Shown here in pieces: positions 1 through 12,400 of a stretch of DNA of 64,000 nucleotides (positions are counted from its first letter, which is position 1; each line of letters opens with the position of its first letter). Below the pieces are notes generated by a model, which had not been told where the DNA came from, did no database searches, and saw only the letters and a program-made list of their open reading frames with translations. The translations under genes were made by a program, and so were the position numbers. The stretch is from Anas platyrhynchos. Its lineage: Eukaryota > Chordata > Aves > Anseriformes > Anatidae. The stretch is from contig NC_092594.1 in NCBI RefSeq assembly GCF_047663525.1, positions 33,279,001 to 33,343,000 of the forward strand, read 5' to 3'.

Positions 1-3000
1 GGTTAGGAGCCTTAAACAGGCGTAGATTTTTAGCTGTCACATAATTATAGCACAACAGTTGGGAAGTTCAGTATAGAAACACCGTTCATCTAGGGCACCA
101 AGTTCCTATTATCAGCCAACCCAATCAAGTCCCTTCTGTGCTTTACACCACATTTCACAGTTAGTTAAGCAACCTAGGAAGCAGCTTTGGTCAGGAAGGG
201 TGTACAAAAACAGGCTGAAGAGCTCTGCCAAATGCCTGGTTCCTCATCCCTGGAAGCACTCAGCCCAGACAACCACCACCTCATAGGAAGGCCGGGATCC
301 ACAGGGGTTTTGTGCTGCCACAGAAATGTTGAGGTGCAGTTTCATCCCTGCAGAGCCCACTCCTCCTGAATTTTCTGCTCTGGGCCACTCCTCACTCCTT
401 GCAAGGCAGCACTTACAGGCGCTGCTTCTCTGGTGCTTTCCACTGCAATTAACAGGGGAAATTTAATTTATTACAAAGGTGTTGGCTTTCTATTGGTGTT
501 TTGTTTGTTTGTTTTTTCTCCATTTGTTACTTCTATTAATTAGAAATCCTAATACAAATTTAAAAATAACAGACAGTCCTGCTTTCGCTCCACTCCCATT
601 TTGTGCCAGTTTTCACCCCATTCACTTGCCAGGCTCAGGGCAGGCCAGGACCGTGCAGTGGGGTCATGTACATGAGCCCTCTCTTCCCAGAGCCCGCGCT
701 GCCTCCAGAAGATGAAGGTGGCACAGCTGTGTCCATGTGAAGCTGGGCATAAGCTAAATTAGGCTTGCTGCAAGCCCCCTGCTGTACCAAGCACAATCTT
801 CTTGGGTTTCAGACAAAGCATCTCCCCTCTGTTTTACTGCACTGCTGCCCAGCTGAAGGCTCCAGGCTGGGCTACTGCAACATTAAACCCTACGGATGAC
901 CCAAGCCTGTCCTGCAGATCCTCCAAGTTTCCATCAGTGTAAGAGATCAGCATCACATCTAAAAACCTTCCTTGGTTTTCTTCCTGTTTTTCTGTTAACT
1001 GTAAGCTTGGTGTCTTTGGGACTGTAGGCAGGAGAAAAGAAGGCTGTAAATCCAAACACTTGATGGCATTTCAGTTTCTGAACCTTAAATTGTACTTAAG
1101 TTCCTCTGTCTGATGGCTGCACACAGCCAGAACTCGCTCCCTGACAATCATAAACAAATTCCCACAGTTCTTGCAAGCAGCGATTTCTGAAATAACACAT
1201 TCCCAGCGATGTGTGACACAAGCCTTCAGCCTTGGGCATCTTAAAAATAACATGGAAATCAGCCAGAGACATAGCAGGGCTGGAACCCGCACTTAGCATT
1301 CGTCCCGTTACCAACTGGAACGGGCCCTGCCACGCTGTGCTGCACTGGGGGGGCATTTTGCAGGGCAAAATTAAAGCAATCCTGCCAATTTCACAAGCCA
1401 GCCAGGATTGGGTGAGGGTAGAAAAAAGCATGAGGTCCATCACTCCACTCTGACATGGGAGAGACTTACAAGGCAAACCTCTGCCAGTCCTGCCTGGCTC
1501 TAAGTTTCCAGCACTGTTACTCCACGCAACCAGATGATGCACCAGCATGCTATCTTATATCAAAATAGCTCTTCTCTAAAAAGAAAATGCATAAATCAAC
1601 TTTTTCTTTTCCCCAGTTCTTCTACACTCTTATGGACAACTCAATTCTTTCCAGTTCTGTTACAGCTGTACTCTGCCACATCTCTCCTTCCAGTTAATGT
1701 ACAGGTGTTTCCACAGGTGCTATCTGATTTCACCTGGAAAAAGCCAGGGGGAGTAACACAGAGCCAAGTGAAACTACAGGAGAAGCGGCTCAGCCTCACA
1801 GAAACTTGTACAGCACGAGGCTAAAATGCACAGCAAGGATGCCAGTTAGCATTTGGTGGTGATTACAATAATCCAGTAATGCAGAAGAGTTTTAGAACTA
1901 AAAACTAAAAAAATCAAATCCCAAACACATTTGATGGGAGTTATTTCTCTTTCTTGCCTCTTAAAAGACCACCAAAACAAGCAGATACAGGACTTTCCAC
2001 AGCCTCACAGAGCTCCTTGCATCAGCCCACTGCAGTTCATCACTCGGAGCACTTCTTTTCGGAGCTGGGCAGGGCTCCGTGCACCGCGGGCACTCTGCGG
2101 AGCCCAATGCTGTTACCATGGCACTCGGGCACCCAGCAACTTCAGAAAAGCCTCAGCGTTATCGCCACTCTATGGACCAACGGGCAGCAGGCAGCAGCTG
2201 GGTCTCTGAACAAGCCATGCAAAAGCAAAAGCAGCATTAGGGTGAACAAGCTGCCTGGTAAGCATCCTCTGCGCAGATCCTCTGCACGGTCTCTTTTATT
2301 TCAGCACTCTGCCTACAGGAAAAGCAGAGGCAGCATCACATGTGCATGCCCACATCTGCACACACTGCTCTCCCTCTATGGCTTTGCCCTCCAGCACTGA
2401 TACAGAGCAGCCAGCCAGCAGTCTGGCTGAGAGAACACCACCCTGATTCTTCTTTAAGTGATACTCAAAGCCCAGTCGCTTGAGCCTTACACCCCATGAA
2501 GTTATGGAGTTACCCCTACACCCAGCAGGCTGGTGAACCTCTGCACATGCTGTGGTTACACTGCAGCACAACTGAACTGCAAAAACCAAGTAAGAGTCAT
2601 GCTGGGGACCTGTTTGCTAAAAGAAAAACAACAACGGATGATTTTATGTAGTGGAGAGGGAATAATGTCACCACTTCCCTTGCACCAGAAGGATCATCAC
2701 TCATTTCCCTTTCCAACAAAGGAAAGGATGCTGCAGGGGTACTTGTACAACCCTCTCTCCCCATGACTGAAAGTAGCCCTTGTTTTAGGAACACAGGAGT
2801 ACAGAAAAACAGTGGTCAATATCTGAAAGCTTACTTCATGCTGTTTAGTGAGACGGAATGATCTCAAATAGCTAGACAACAGAAAATAAGTGAAAAAAAA
2901 ATAATTCCCACTGTTAAACTTCAAGGTACTCCCAACTGTACTTCAGGGTACAACCTCTCGCATCCCAAAACCAGTTGCTGTGGCCCTGGTTTTTGTCTCT

Positions 3001-6000
3001 AACTTCAGCCCTTCAGCCTACCCGTAGGTGTTGCATGAACACGACGCTGTACTGCAGACAACACAATGCGCAAGAGTTAGAAATGAGACTCAGCTCAATA
3101 ATTGCATTTTCTCACTTGACCAAAAACACATGCCACGGGTTAAGGATGTGCTCACTTGACACAAATACTATGAGCAGCCATAAATTTCACACGCTGTACT
3201 ATCTTGTAACTGATCAGAGGATAACCAAGCGTATCTAAATATAGAATGTAGGCATAATGTAGAAGATAAAACTATGAAATAAAATCATAGCAACAGTGAT
3301 TCTGACCAGACAGGGACAACAGGAAAACATTTGGAGGCACATGACTCTCAGTCCCTACATAAAATGACAGCCAGAAAGCACCAAAGTATCTGTTCTGCTT
3401 TCTGCTGTAAAAAGCATGACACGCAAAAGGTCAGGACGCCAGCAACTACATCAGTGGAAGATTTTCCCTTGAAATTTCCCAAGAAAAGCTTTTTCCCTGC
3501 TGGGCAACTAGTTAACATGGGCAATTTTTTTCTAGGAAAGGGCTAGCCCTTGGAACCATCAGTAGTTGGTAGGACACGGTGCCTCTGAATGAAGTGTTGT
3601 AACTCGTTCCATTTTCCTGAACTGCACCAAACACAGGCAAACACTCTGTACTCATGGTAATTCTGCGAAGATGTAGCACAAAGATATTACACCTTGCAAT
3701 GAGATCAAATCCAGTGCCGTAAACTGGAATAAATCCAGTGATATGGTGAAGGGTGAAGTTGAATTTGGCCTTCACGTTAACGCAGAGTTATAATGAGATA
3801 ACAATGGGATTGAGGTGATTAACTATAAACAGAAATAAACCTTCTGTGCCAACTGTTTAACTGCAAACACAGGAACGCCCTGCTTAGGGCAAGCTTAGGC
3901 TGTTAAACAAATTCAAACCCCCCAATAAAATCAGCAGAAATACATTTGAGTGGAATAACCAACCATCTGGGTTATTCTTATTTGTAGGGTTTTCTCTCTC
4001 TCCCTTTTATCACTCTTTGGAGTCTAATCCCAAAGAACATTCAGAGTGGCACGAGCACCAAGTTGTTCCCAGAGCAGGAGCATTACCACTTGAGATATAA
4101 GCAAAATGTTGGCTTGAATTACAGACAGTTCTGTATCCCTCCTCTGGTCAGATGTTATGCACTGTGATTTAACGTCAGAAGTGGTGCTTCATGCCCACTC
4201 AGCCCTGATGATTTTCACTCCTGGGACCCATTAAGTCCTCAGGGCTGCAGAAGAGACGTGCTCCTTGCAAGGATCAACCTTGTCTGTTCACCATCACAAC
4301 TTTGGCCATTTTAGTTCTTTGTCTAAAGAGCGAAGCAGAGAGAGGATCTCACACCAGCTGTGAACCTACTGAGCCGAATCAGACCCATTAGGTCTTCAGA
4401 GACATTCATCACTACTGCATCTGTACTCGGAGCTACAGAACTCCTAGCTCTTTTTTTAGAAACAGGTTTTGTGCAAGCATTCAAGTTTGTAGTCAGTGCT
4501 TACAAGGAACTTATGAAAAACAGGATGGGAATAGGATGCCAGGGGAATAGATGATTCTCTCATCTGAAATGCATGATTAGCTTCTGGTTAAGTGTGCAAT
4601 TAACATTAAAAGTTTACAATCAAGTATGATGGCATTCTAAATTTACCTCTGTTAAATTAAAAAAAAAAAAAAAAATGAATACAGTTACCAGTGTTACTTC
4701 TTTGAATCCCTTCCCCGTGAGGTGCCCTGCTCAGTAACATCCTGTCTTCCAGGCAAAAACTGACACAAAAAGCTTTTTAAAACACTGCATGTTTGCCTTG
4801 GAGATGGCTACACAGCTTGGGTTTTATTTTGGCTTACACTTTTTTGAGTTGTAATGCTAACTGCCACTCAGCATAATTAGCAGTTGTCATATTTCTGTTG
4901 GTAAAAATCCTTCCCACAAAAACAGAGCGATGATGCTTTGTACCCTCCTCCCAGCTGTGCCCAGAAGCTGTAGCACGCGTGTTTCCAACATCCACCAGAG
5001 CTCATCTCAGACCCCTACGGATTGCAGCAGTTAAGCAACAGAAACATTTTTGTTAATGGGAAAGAAAAAAGCTGTATTCACCCTAGTAGTTTAAATCTGT
5101 TAAGCAACATCTTAAAAAGAAATCGTACTGCAGTCTAAATATGTTGTCTCCATCTGAATATCACATCCTTTTTGCCTTTTAATCTGAAGTTAAATTTAAC
5201 CTCTCACTGACTTAAAAAGGGGACGGGAAGTAGTTTGAACTGCAATATCATTTGCCAAAGCCTGTACTTAGTGATGTTTGTTATTAACCACATATATATT
5301 TATAGCAGTGCAACAAAAATTAAGACATGTAGGGTGTAAAAGAATAAGGAAGAGTAAAGAAATTCCTTGTACAAACTGTGTATTGTAAGTGTTGTGGTGT
5401 GCAGTATTCTGGGCTCAACACTGCCACTGATTTTCCATCAGTAAATTTGCGATATGATCCAAAGAACCCATGGGATTAATCTATACTGGGCCAGCAAGAA
5501 GGACAGACTTTGTCCCTCAGCATTTAACCTCAGAGCATGCTGTAGCACAACGTTGCTCTAGAGTTCTGCTGTTATTACTTACCACCAATAGACACTGAAA
5601 TGCACAGAAGAAAAAAAAATTGATCTTTCATTGTTCTCAGCTGAAACCAAAATCACTTTTATTCATTCACCCTGCTTCCACTTGGATCTGGCCAGAGTGG
5701 CCTTGCCTAGCTGCTAGGCAACCTGAGCACCGCATTTAGTAATAACCGAACGCATTTGCTAAGAATATAATAATACTACCTTTGAGATTTATTTATAATA
5801 AAAACCATACTTAACTGATAATATTATAGCTTTCCTTTCTGATCACTAGGTAGTAACTCTGAGAAAACAGAACTGTTGGTCAAGGAAGTACTTGCATGTA
5901 TGCCCTGCATACAGAGAGAGCAAACGAAGCAGCCCCATATAAATATACCATGAGGGAGATGTTTTATATGGAAGTATTATTACAGATGACAGTGCTATAA

Positions 6001-7670
6001 AAAAAATTCTAATCCAAAAATTCTATTTATGCAGATACCAGAATATCTGCATAATATTAATATATTTACATTAAAATGTTTTAAATTAGAAGGGATAATT
6101 ATCCAACCTCATCCAACTACAATGTGAACTTTCTCAGTAAAGGTCATTTATCCCATTTACGTAAAATCACCATTTCAAAACAAGACAGAAGACTTGGAAT
6201 TAAAACACAACCAACTGATCTTTGAGTTCTTTTTTAAAGAAAATAAAAGGACAAAACATTATTTTGAATAATCCCTCTCAGGACCATTTTTTCACCATTT
6301 TGTTCTCTAGCAGCAGAGCTATCATTCTACCTTAAAACCACCACCAATATCTTTGATTGGTGCCATCACTCCCACTGCCCAACCCAAGAGACAGAGAGCT
6401 TCCTTTCAAGTCTCTTCAACTGAGCAGATGATTTCCTGGACTGCTCAGTCACTAGCACAACTGAGAGAAACCTGATTAAAATATCAATTTGGGTGATTGA
6501 GGTATTAATGTCAACAGAGCCAAAGGCCTGCTGATTACATCAAAATTAAACAGAGCAGCACCCTTCTTTGATCTTGACAGCCGGCAGCTTGGCACTTGAA
6601 GCACTATGAGGTTCTCCTACCTTTAAGAAATCCCAGGAGCTCTACTTGGTTGGCACTATGCCCAAATATTCTGCTTTTCTGACCAACACAAAAAGGCAAA
6701 AGTAAGTCAATGTAGAAAGCCCCAACGATCACTGATCTTCCTTGATCGCAGCACGCCAGACATGGTTACTTCCCCTCTCTTGAGATTTATGTGACATAAA
6801 CCAAGGTTATATGTGCACAGCTCAAGCACCTCCAGCCTGCTCCAGCTGCATACGCTTAACAGAGCCCTGCGAGCACCCACAGATAGAAAGAGAGGCAGCT
6901 CCACGGAGCAGGGAGCGCTGAGGTTTTCTAGAAGTACTCCTCTCTGGGCTTTACACAGAAGTTTGAAGTGGCTAATTTAAACACTGCAACTTCTCCCTCC
7001 AGTAGTTCCACATTAAGCCTGGTTCAGTCAAGGCTTAAAATCAAGCTTAGCAGGTCGTAAGTTTAAAAAGTCAACACAATTGGAAAGTTGCAAATAAAAG
7101 CAGAGCGCTAAATTGCAGGGTCCCACGCTCACAGAAACTCAACAGCAGCTGTAAATCATTTTATAAAGGAATCAGAAAGCAGATCGATGAGAAATCTCCT
7201 CCTTCCTACACACAGAAACAGTTCTGGGATACTGTTGGCCCTCACTGCTGCTTGTAACCTGAAGAATACACGGATATTACGGATATTAGTCTCAGGACAG
7301 GCAGGAAGTAAGCAAGCTCAGACACTGTGCTTTTTTTAAAGCAGTACACACAAAGTTGATGGTTAAGGTCCTTAAATCATGACTCACATCAGGGATCCAT
7401 GCAAGGGACACAGAAATAGAGAAGGAAAGAGCACAAGTCACTCTGGAAACTGTCAAGCATTTACATAAATCTTTCATTGAAAGGAAATTTTAAATCAACA
7501 ATATTGTTGATTAACTCCAGTATTACAGCTCCTACAGTTAGCACACGCTGAGGAATCTGCCTGGCATCTCTTTTTGTAAGAAGTTGAAGGTTATTAAAGC
7601 CTTTTTTCCTGAAATCTTCAAACATTTATTTAAAATTCCTGCTTAATTCATTTTAATGCTGGTATCTTTG

Positions 7671-7721
<51 letters not shown>

Positions 7722-9240
7722 CATTAACAGTTCTTACTTCTTGCTTTTACACTATTTATTAGAGAATTTCGTGTTCTGAGACCAAGAAAATCAAATGCAG
7801 GATTGGAAGTGTTCGTTAATTACTTAGTGGGCCTGACCTCCAAATATTCTCATTACACAACCCCTAAATGAAATCAAGCAGGTCCATGCCAGGTTATCTG
7901 CATTAGTTTCAATGTCAGAATTCAGCAACACGGGGAGGATATTTTATTATATGGTTGCTGCAACAAAAACACAGCAACACAGAAATAAAATGAATCATAC
8001 CACTGCAGTAAACAATAATAGAGTTCCTCATTTTAGATTCTTCCTCTGGATTCAAAAAATAGTCACAATAAAAAATGTGATTACTATGATACTAGGTTTA
8101 GATGCAATAACCTGAGATTAATTATAAATCAAGTGTATATAAATCAATTAGAACACTAAGGTCTTAGCTGGGACAGGGTTTTGGTAGAAATGTGACACAG
8201 TTTCAACTAATCTTTAATTCTGAACTTTAAGCTTAACTTGTGGGAGAAACCTCTAAACAGACAGCTGTTTCATGTTAGTGAGCTACCTCCTGGAGATAGT
8301 TATAAGAATAACAATTAAGAGAATGACAGCGTGATCTCTTATTTGAGATCTTTTCTTTTTATGCAAAACAGAAGGGAAGAATCTTCTTAACTGGTATTGC
8401 AGCTGGAGCCCTTTGGTACTTTAAAACACAGCAATCCAAGCTTATGCTTTTTAAACACATCTCGTAATTCGTTAGGACATAGAGGGTTAAACACCATTAG
8501 GATAAACACTATGGTACAAATTCAATTTAAGTCATTTGCCAGTATGTAGCATAAAAGAATACCCTTGCCTTCCATAAAAAGGAGCATCACAAGCTATTGA
8601 CACAATTGCTTGGCCTTGGCCCTCCACTCTTCAGCTCAGGAACTTTTATTTTTTTTAAACTGGGCAAGAAGGCTGTCATTCAGAGTTGGACAAGGACCCA
8701 TGATGGGGTGCTTGAGCAGAGGAACCCTCCAGCTTACCTGCACAAATTTTCTTCCCGTTTAATTTACCAAGAAGTCACTTCTGTCAAAACAGTTTAAGCA
8801 CACCTCTGCAGACACATGAGTCACAGGAAGGGACAAGTATCTTATTTGGAGGACGTCAGCTGACAGCAGAAGCTACATCTAGAGATCACTCATTCAGTGC
8901 TCACTGAATTTTATCACCTACTAGTGCTCACTCAAAAGGTACTATCAAAAGGCTCCAGATCTGCTTCGGCTTTTGTTTCAGTTTAATAATACACTAACCC
9001 CTGTGATTGAAGAGCAGACCAAATCAAGAGTCCCATCAGTCAAGCGAGACAGCAATATAGAGAGAACTTACTGCAGGGATGAAAAAGGCACAGCCACACA
9101 AAACATATAAACAAAAATTGGTATTTATACTAAAAAAAAACAAAAAAAAAACAACAAATCCATCTCCAAGCAAGCTGTTTCTTACCATTGTATCTCTGCT
9201 GGGTTTAATATAAATCATTTCTGAAAATGCTGGCACTTAC
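1..9240 (-). other. RAB3B: RAB3B intron 2 (partial, runs off left edge)
   Basis: This AT-rich sequence lies downstream (minus strand) of the RAB3B first coding exon, whose donor reads TTTGG|GTAAGT. I looked for the next Rab3 exons, which would start with the conserved DTAGQE motif, on the minus strand and did not find them, so the rest of the gene should lie left of the window. It contains an (AT)n microsatellite near 7,673-7,719 and an A-run near 4,658-4,674. The short open frames have no recognisable protein character. Intron status is inferred from the exon and from known Rab3 gene structure. Confidence 0.7.
7673..7719. repeat. (AT)n microsatellite, about 23 units
   Basis: An uninterrupted alternating AT run of about 47 bp inside RAB3B intron 2. 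Such runs are usually length-polymorphic and can extrude cruciform structures. No function is implied. Confidence 0.97.
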
Positions 9241-9468
9241 CCAAATCTGCAGCTTCACTCGTTTGTCATTCCTATAAACTGTTTTCACTTTGAAGTCAAT
9301 TCCTACTGTGCTAACGAAGGCTGGTGTAAAAGTGTCATCGGCGTATCTGAAGAGGAAGGATGTTTTCCCCACGCTGCTGTTGCCAATGATCAGGAGTTTG
9401 AACATGTAATCAAAATTTTGATCTGAAGTATCTTTCTGCCTGTATCTGGCATCTGTTACTGAAGCCAT
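9241..9468 (-). CDS. RAB3B: RAB3B first coding exon (residues 1-76, small GTPase)
   Basis: RAB3B is a Rab3-subfamily GTPase that cycles on and off secretory and synaptic vesicles and controls regulated exocytosis. This exon encodes 76 residues. They start MASVTD and contain the Rab3-wide block [20 protein letters not shown], the P-loop GNSSVGKT at residues 30-37, and the switch I/effector region [12 protein letters not shown] around residues 48-59. The exon ends at QIW, just before the expected DTAGQE motif. The acceptor (TTTTTTCTTAG) directly abuts the ATG, and the donor is TGG|GTAAGT, phase 0. MASVT at the N-terminus fits RAB3B better than RAB3A (MASAT) or RAB3C, and the TXNDC12-KTI12-BTF3L4 neighbourhood supports this. 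The rest of the roughly 219-residue protein is outside the window. Confidence 0.95.
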
Positions 9469-12400
9469 CTAAGAAAAAATGACAGACATTGAAAAAGAAC
9501 AGATTTAGGAGCAGTTCAAGCACTTGTCTTCCTTAACTGCGTACCGTATGTTTAACTTATCTCTCTTCTTTCTAATAACATACACACTACATCTACTGAA
9601 GAAAGAGCAACACACCTTTAAGTCTTCTTGTAAAGCCCAACTTTAAATTTCTGTTATCCACTTACACTGCTAAGATTTCCAACCCCAAGAAATCCACCTG
9701 TTGCACTGCTTTGTATTTAGAAGAGTAACAGATGGCTATTGCAGCTTGCTCAGATATTACTGGGGAACCAGCATTCTCTACCCCAGTGGCAGGGTGCCAT
9801 TTCTGTTGCTCCGATAACCTGTAGTGCTGCAACCCAAAACTAAAATCTTTGACAATGCATCCAGCTATGCAATTCATTAAGCAGCCACTGAGGCAGGTAA
9901 ATCTAAATAATTCTTATTATGACTACTAGGGACAATCTGCATTTCTAGCTCACGCACCACCACCATTTTATCCTTTAAAAGTTCTGTCCTCAGTGCTTAC
10001 AGATAAAAAAAAACCAAAAAAACAAAAAAACACCACACTTTGTTATGAGAGAAGAAACATCAGTTGACAAAAGGAGTTTCAGCTGACAACTTCGAGACCA
10101 TCTGACACTTATCTACTCTAAAGACTGCAATTAAAGTAAACGGCACATGCATAAAATGTGAGGCTCAGCATGGCTGCAGGCAGCATCCCTAATGGCTGGC
10201 TGATCCCTTTTCATTTCTGGGGGATAGTGAATGCAGATAGTGAGTGAGTGCAGAGGAAAGGTGCAGACTCAGAGATTCCTCCTCTTGTGATCCTGAACTG
10301 GATTTAAAAAGCACACACATGCAACAAAAGCAGCCAATCAACCAAAAAAAACAATCCTGTGGAATCAAACATCACCACAGCTAGGACTCACCAAGCAACC
10401 CCAGGCTGCTGCAATGGTCAGAGCTCTGACATGCAGCCTGAAAAGCCAAGCCCCTACCTTTTCATTTGCCACAATTTTCATCTCTAAGGCTGTTTCTGAA
10501 TTCCTCCCGTGTCAAACAGATGAAGGTCCTTATAGCCAGCCAGGGGGCTGTGCAAACTGGGGCGATGACAATGCAGGTCTGATAAGCAGCTTGTCTACCA
10601 AGCCAGGACGTGCATTAGTTGTGTGCAGTGCCAGAAAGCGAAGTTTGAGCGGAGATTGAAGTCTTTTATTCACAAACATCCACAGAAATAAGTCAATTTT
10701 CCCCCCAATTCATAGTCACAGGAATCTTTAGAAACAAAACTCCTACCAACTTCTATTCTCACCATGTGCCCAAACAGTTTCCTTCTTATCAAGGCTCACT
10801 CACACATAGGACTTAACCCACCTGCTGAAAAGAAGTTCAAAATTCACTGTATTTAAACAGCTATAAACCAAAATGCTGCCCAAAGCTAAACTGGCATTCC
10901 AATTTAAATTCAGCTCCCAACAGAGGGGAAACAAATTGTTGTGTGTGTTTTATTTAAGTTCAAACGGAGCTGTTCTTGGTTTATCTCTGATTAAACACGT
11001 GCAACTTTCTCACCCAGGAAGGAGCCAGCACAGCAGACCTTTCACAGATTGCATTAATGAGGACAGCTCTGAAGAGCTTCAGCAGTAGCTCAATATTCAA
11101 CAGCTGCACTGAATGCAGTCAAATCTTCCCACAAGCAATTCTCTGTAGGATACAATACCACTCTGATATGCAGTCCTTAACTTCAGCTGCTATTCAGCAA
11201 GGCTACAGTCCTTTGCAAGCACTCCAAAAAAGCCCAAGTACAAATTTGCCTCTCACCAGTACATCAGAAAAGTGCTCTTCTATTCCTCTCTTGCAGTTCT
11301 GAACAGGAATTTTTACAAGGAAGAGCTCGACATCCAACTAACTTCCACATGCACGCTCAGGCCCTTGTGTTCACTGCCTCGGTTCAAATCTTAGCAATCT
11401 CAGCTGCAAAAATTAGGAAATTAGGAATTAGGTGATTAGTTGGCTTGTACCATCACCGAGCTGGAAGGCAGGGAGAAGTTGTGAGTAATTTATGTGCCTC
11501 ATACACATATGTAAGCCCACAAATGCCATTGAGAACACACATGCACTTGATAACAGGGGGAAAAAAACAACTCTACTTCTCCATTCCACTCGCAGAGACT
11601 TGGAAAAGTGAGATGCCCTCATCACTGGAAGCCTGGTCATTTTGAGATTTAGTGGCAGACATTTAAGGAAGGTGTTTTCCACTAATCATATACGAATCGA
11701 TACCTCCTTGCTCTCACTACCTTTGTGGAATCCAGTCGCAAACTCCAAGCTGATCTTTCAAACGAAACGCTGCTGCTTCCATTAACCCCCTAGATTGCTA
11801 TAATCAAAAGCGTACCTGGCTACAAATGCCACTCTCCAGCCCCAGTTAAAAAAGCAATTACCGAATGTGACCAGCTGGAGCAGCTTTGTTAGGAGCACAA
11901 TGCAGAAAATAAGATCAAACGCTGCTTGCACAGAGCCCGGCGCTGTTGTCATAGAAGCACAACGCTCGTGCTGAGGATGCTGCGGGTCGCTTCGCTGAAG
12001 CATTAAGGCAGCGGCGGCTGGCGCACCAACATCTCAAAGAAAATTCCATCTCCTCGCTTGAGTTTGACATTTCCTTTTCCCCTCCTCTGGTCACTAAAGT
12101 GAAACTGGAAGGGCTGCAGTACTAATTACTGGTTGCGGATCATTATTGAAGTTGCACTTGGCAAGCATTTGGGCTGAAAGCCTTCACGGGGCTGCCCTGA
12201 ACTCGTGGGATTCCTCAGGCCAAGTCTCTGAGACCCTTCCCTCACCTACTCGGTGTCCCACCCCTGCCCCAAGCTCTCCCTTGTTACTCCAGCACTAAGG
12301 GCTGTGCACGGAGCTGGTTTGGCAAACAGGCAGATCCCAGATAAAAATAATTCCTCCTACAACTTCTCCTGTTTCGCAGGGCTGTTTTTGAAGTGGGTTC

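Noticed and set aside
9205-9240. Extension of the RAB3B frame past QIW
   Set aside because: Reads through the consensus donor GTAAGT into intron. Rab3 proteins continue with DTAGQE instead.
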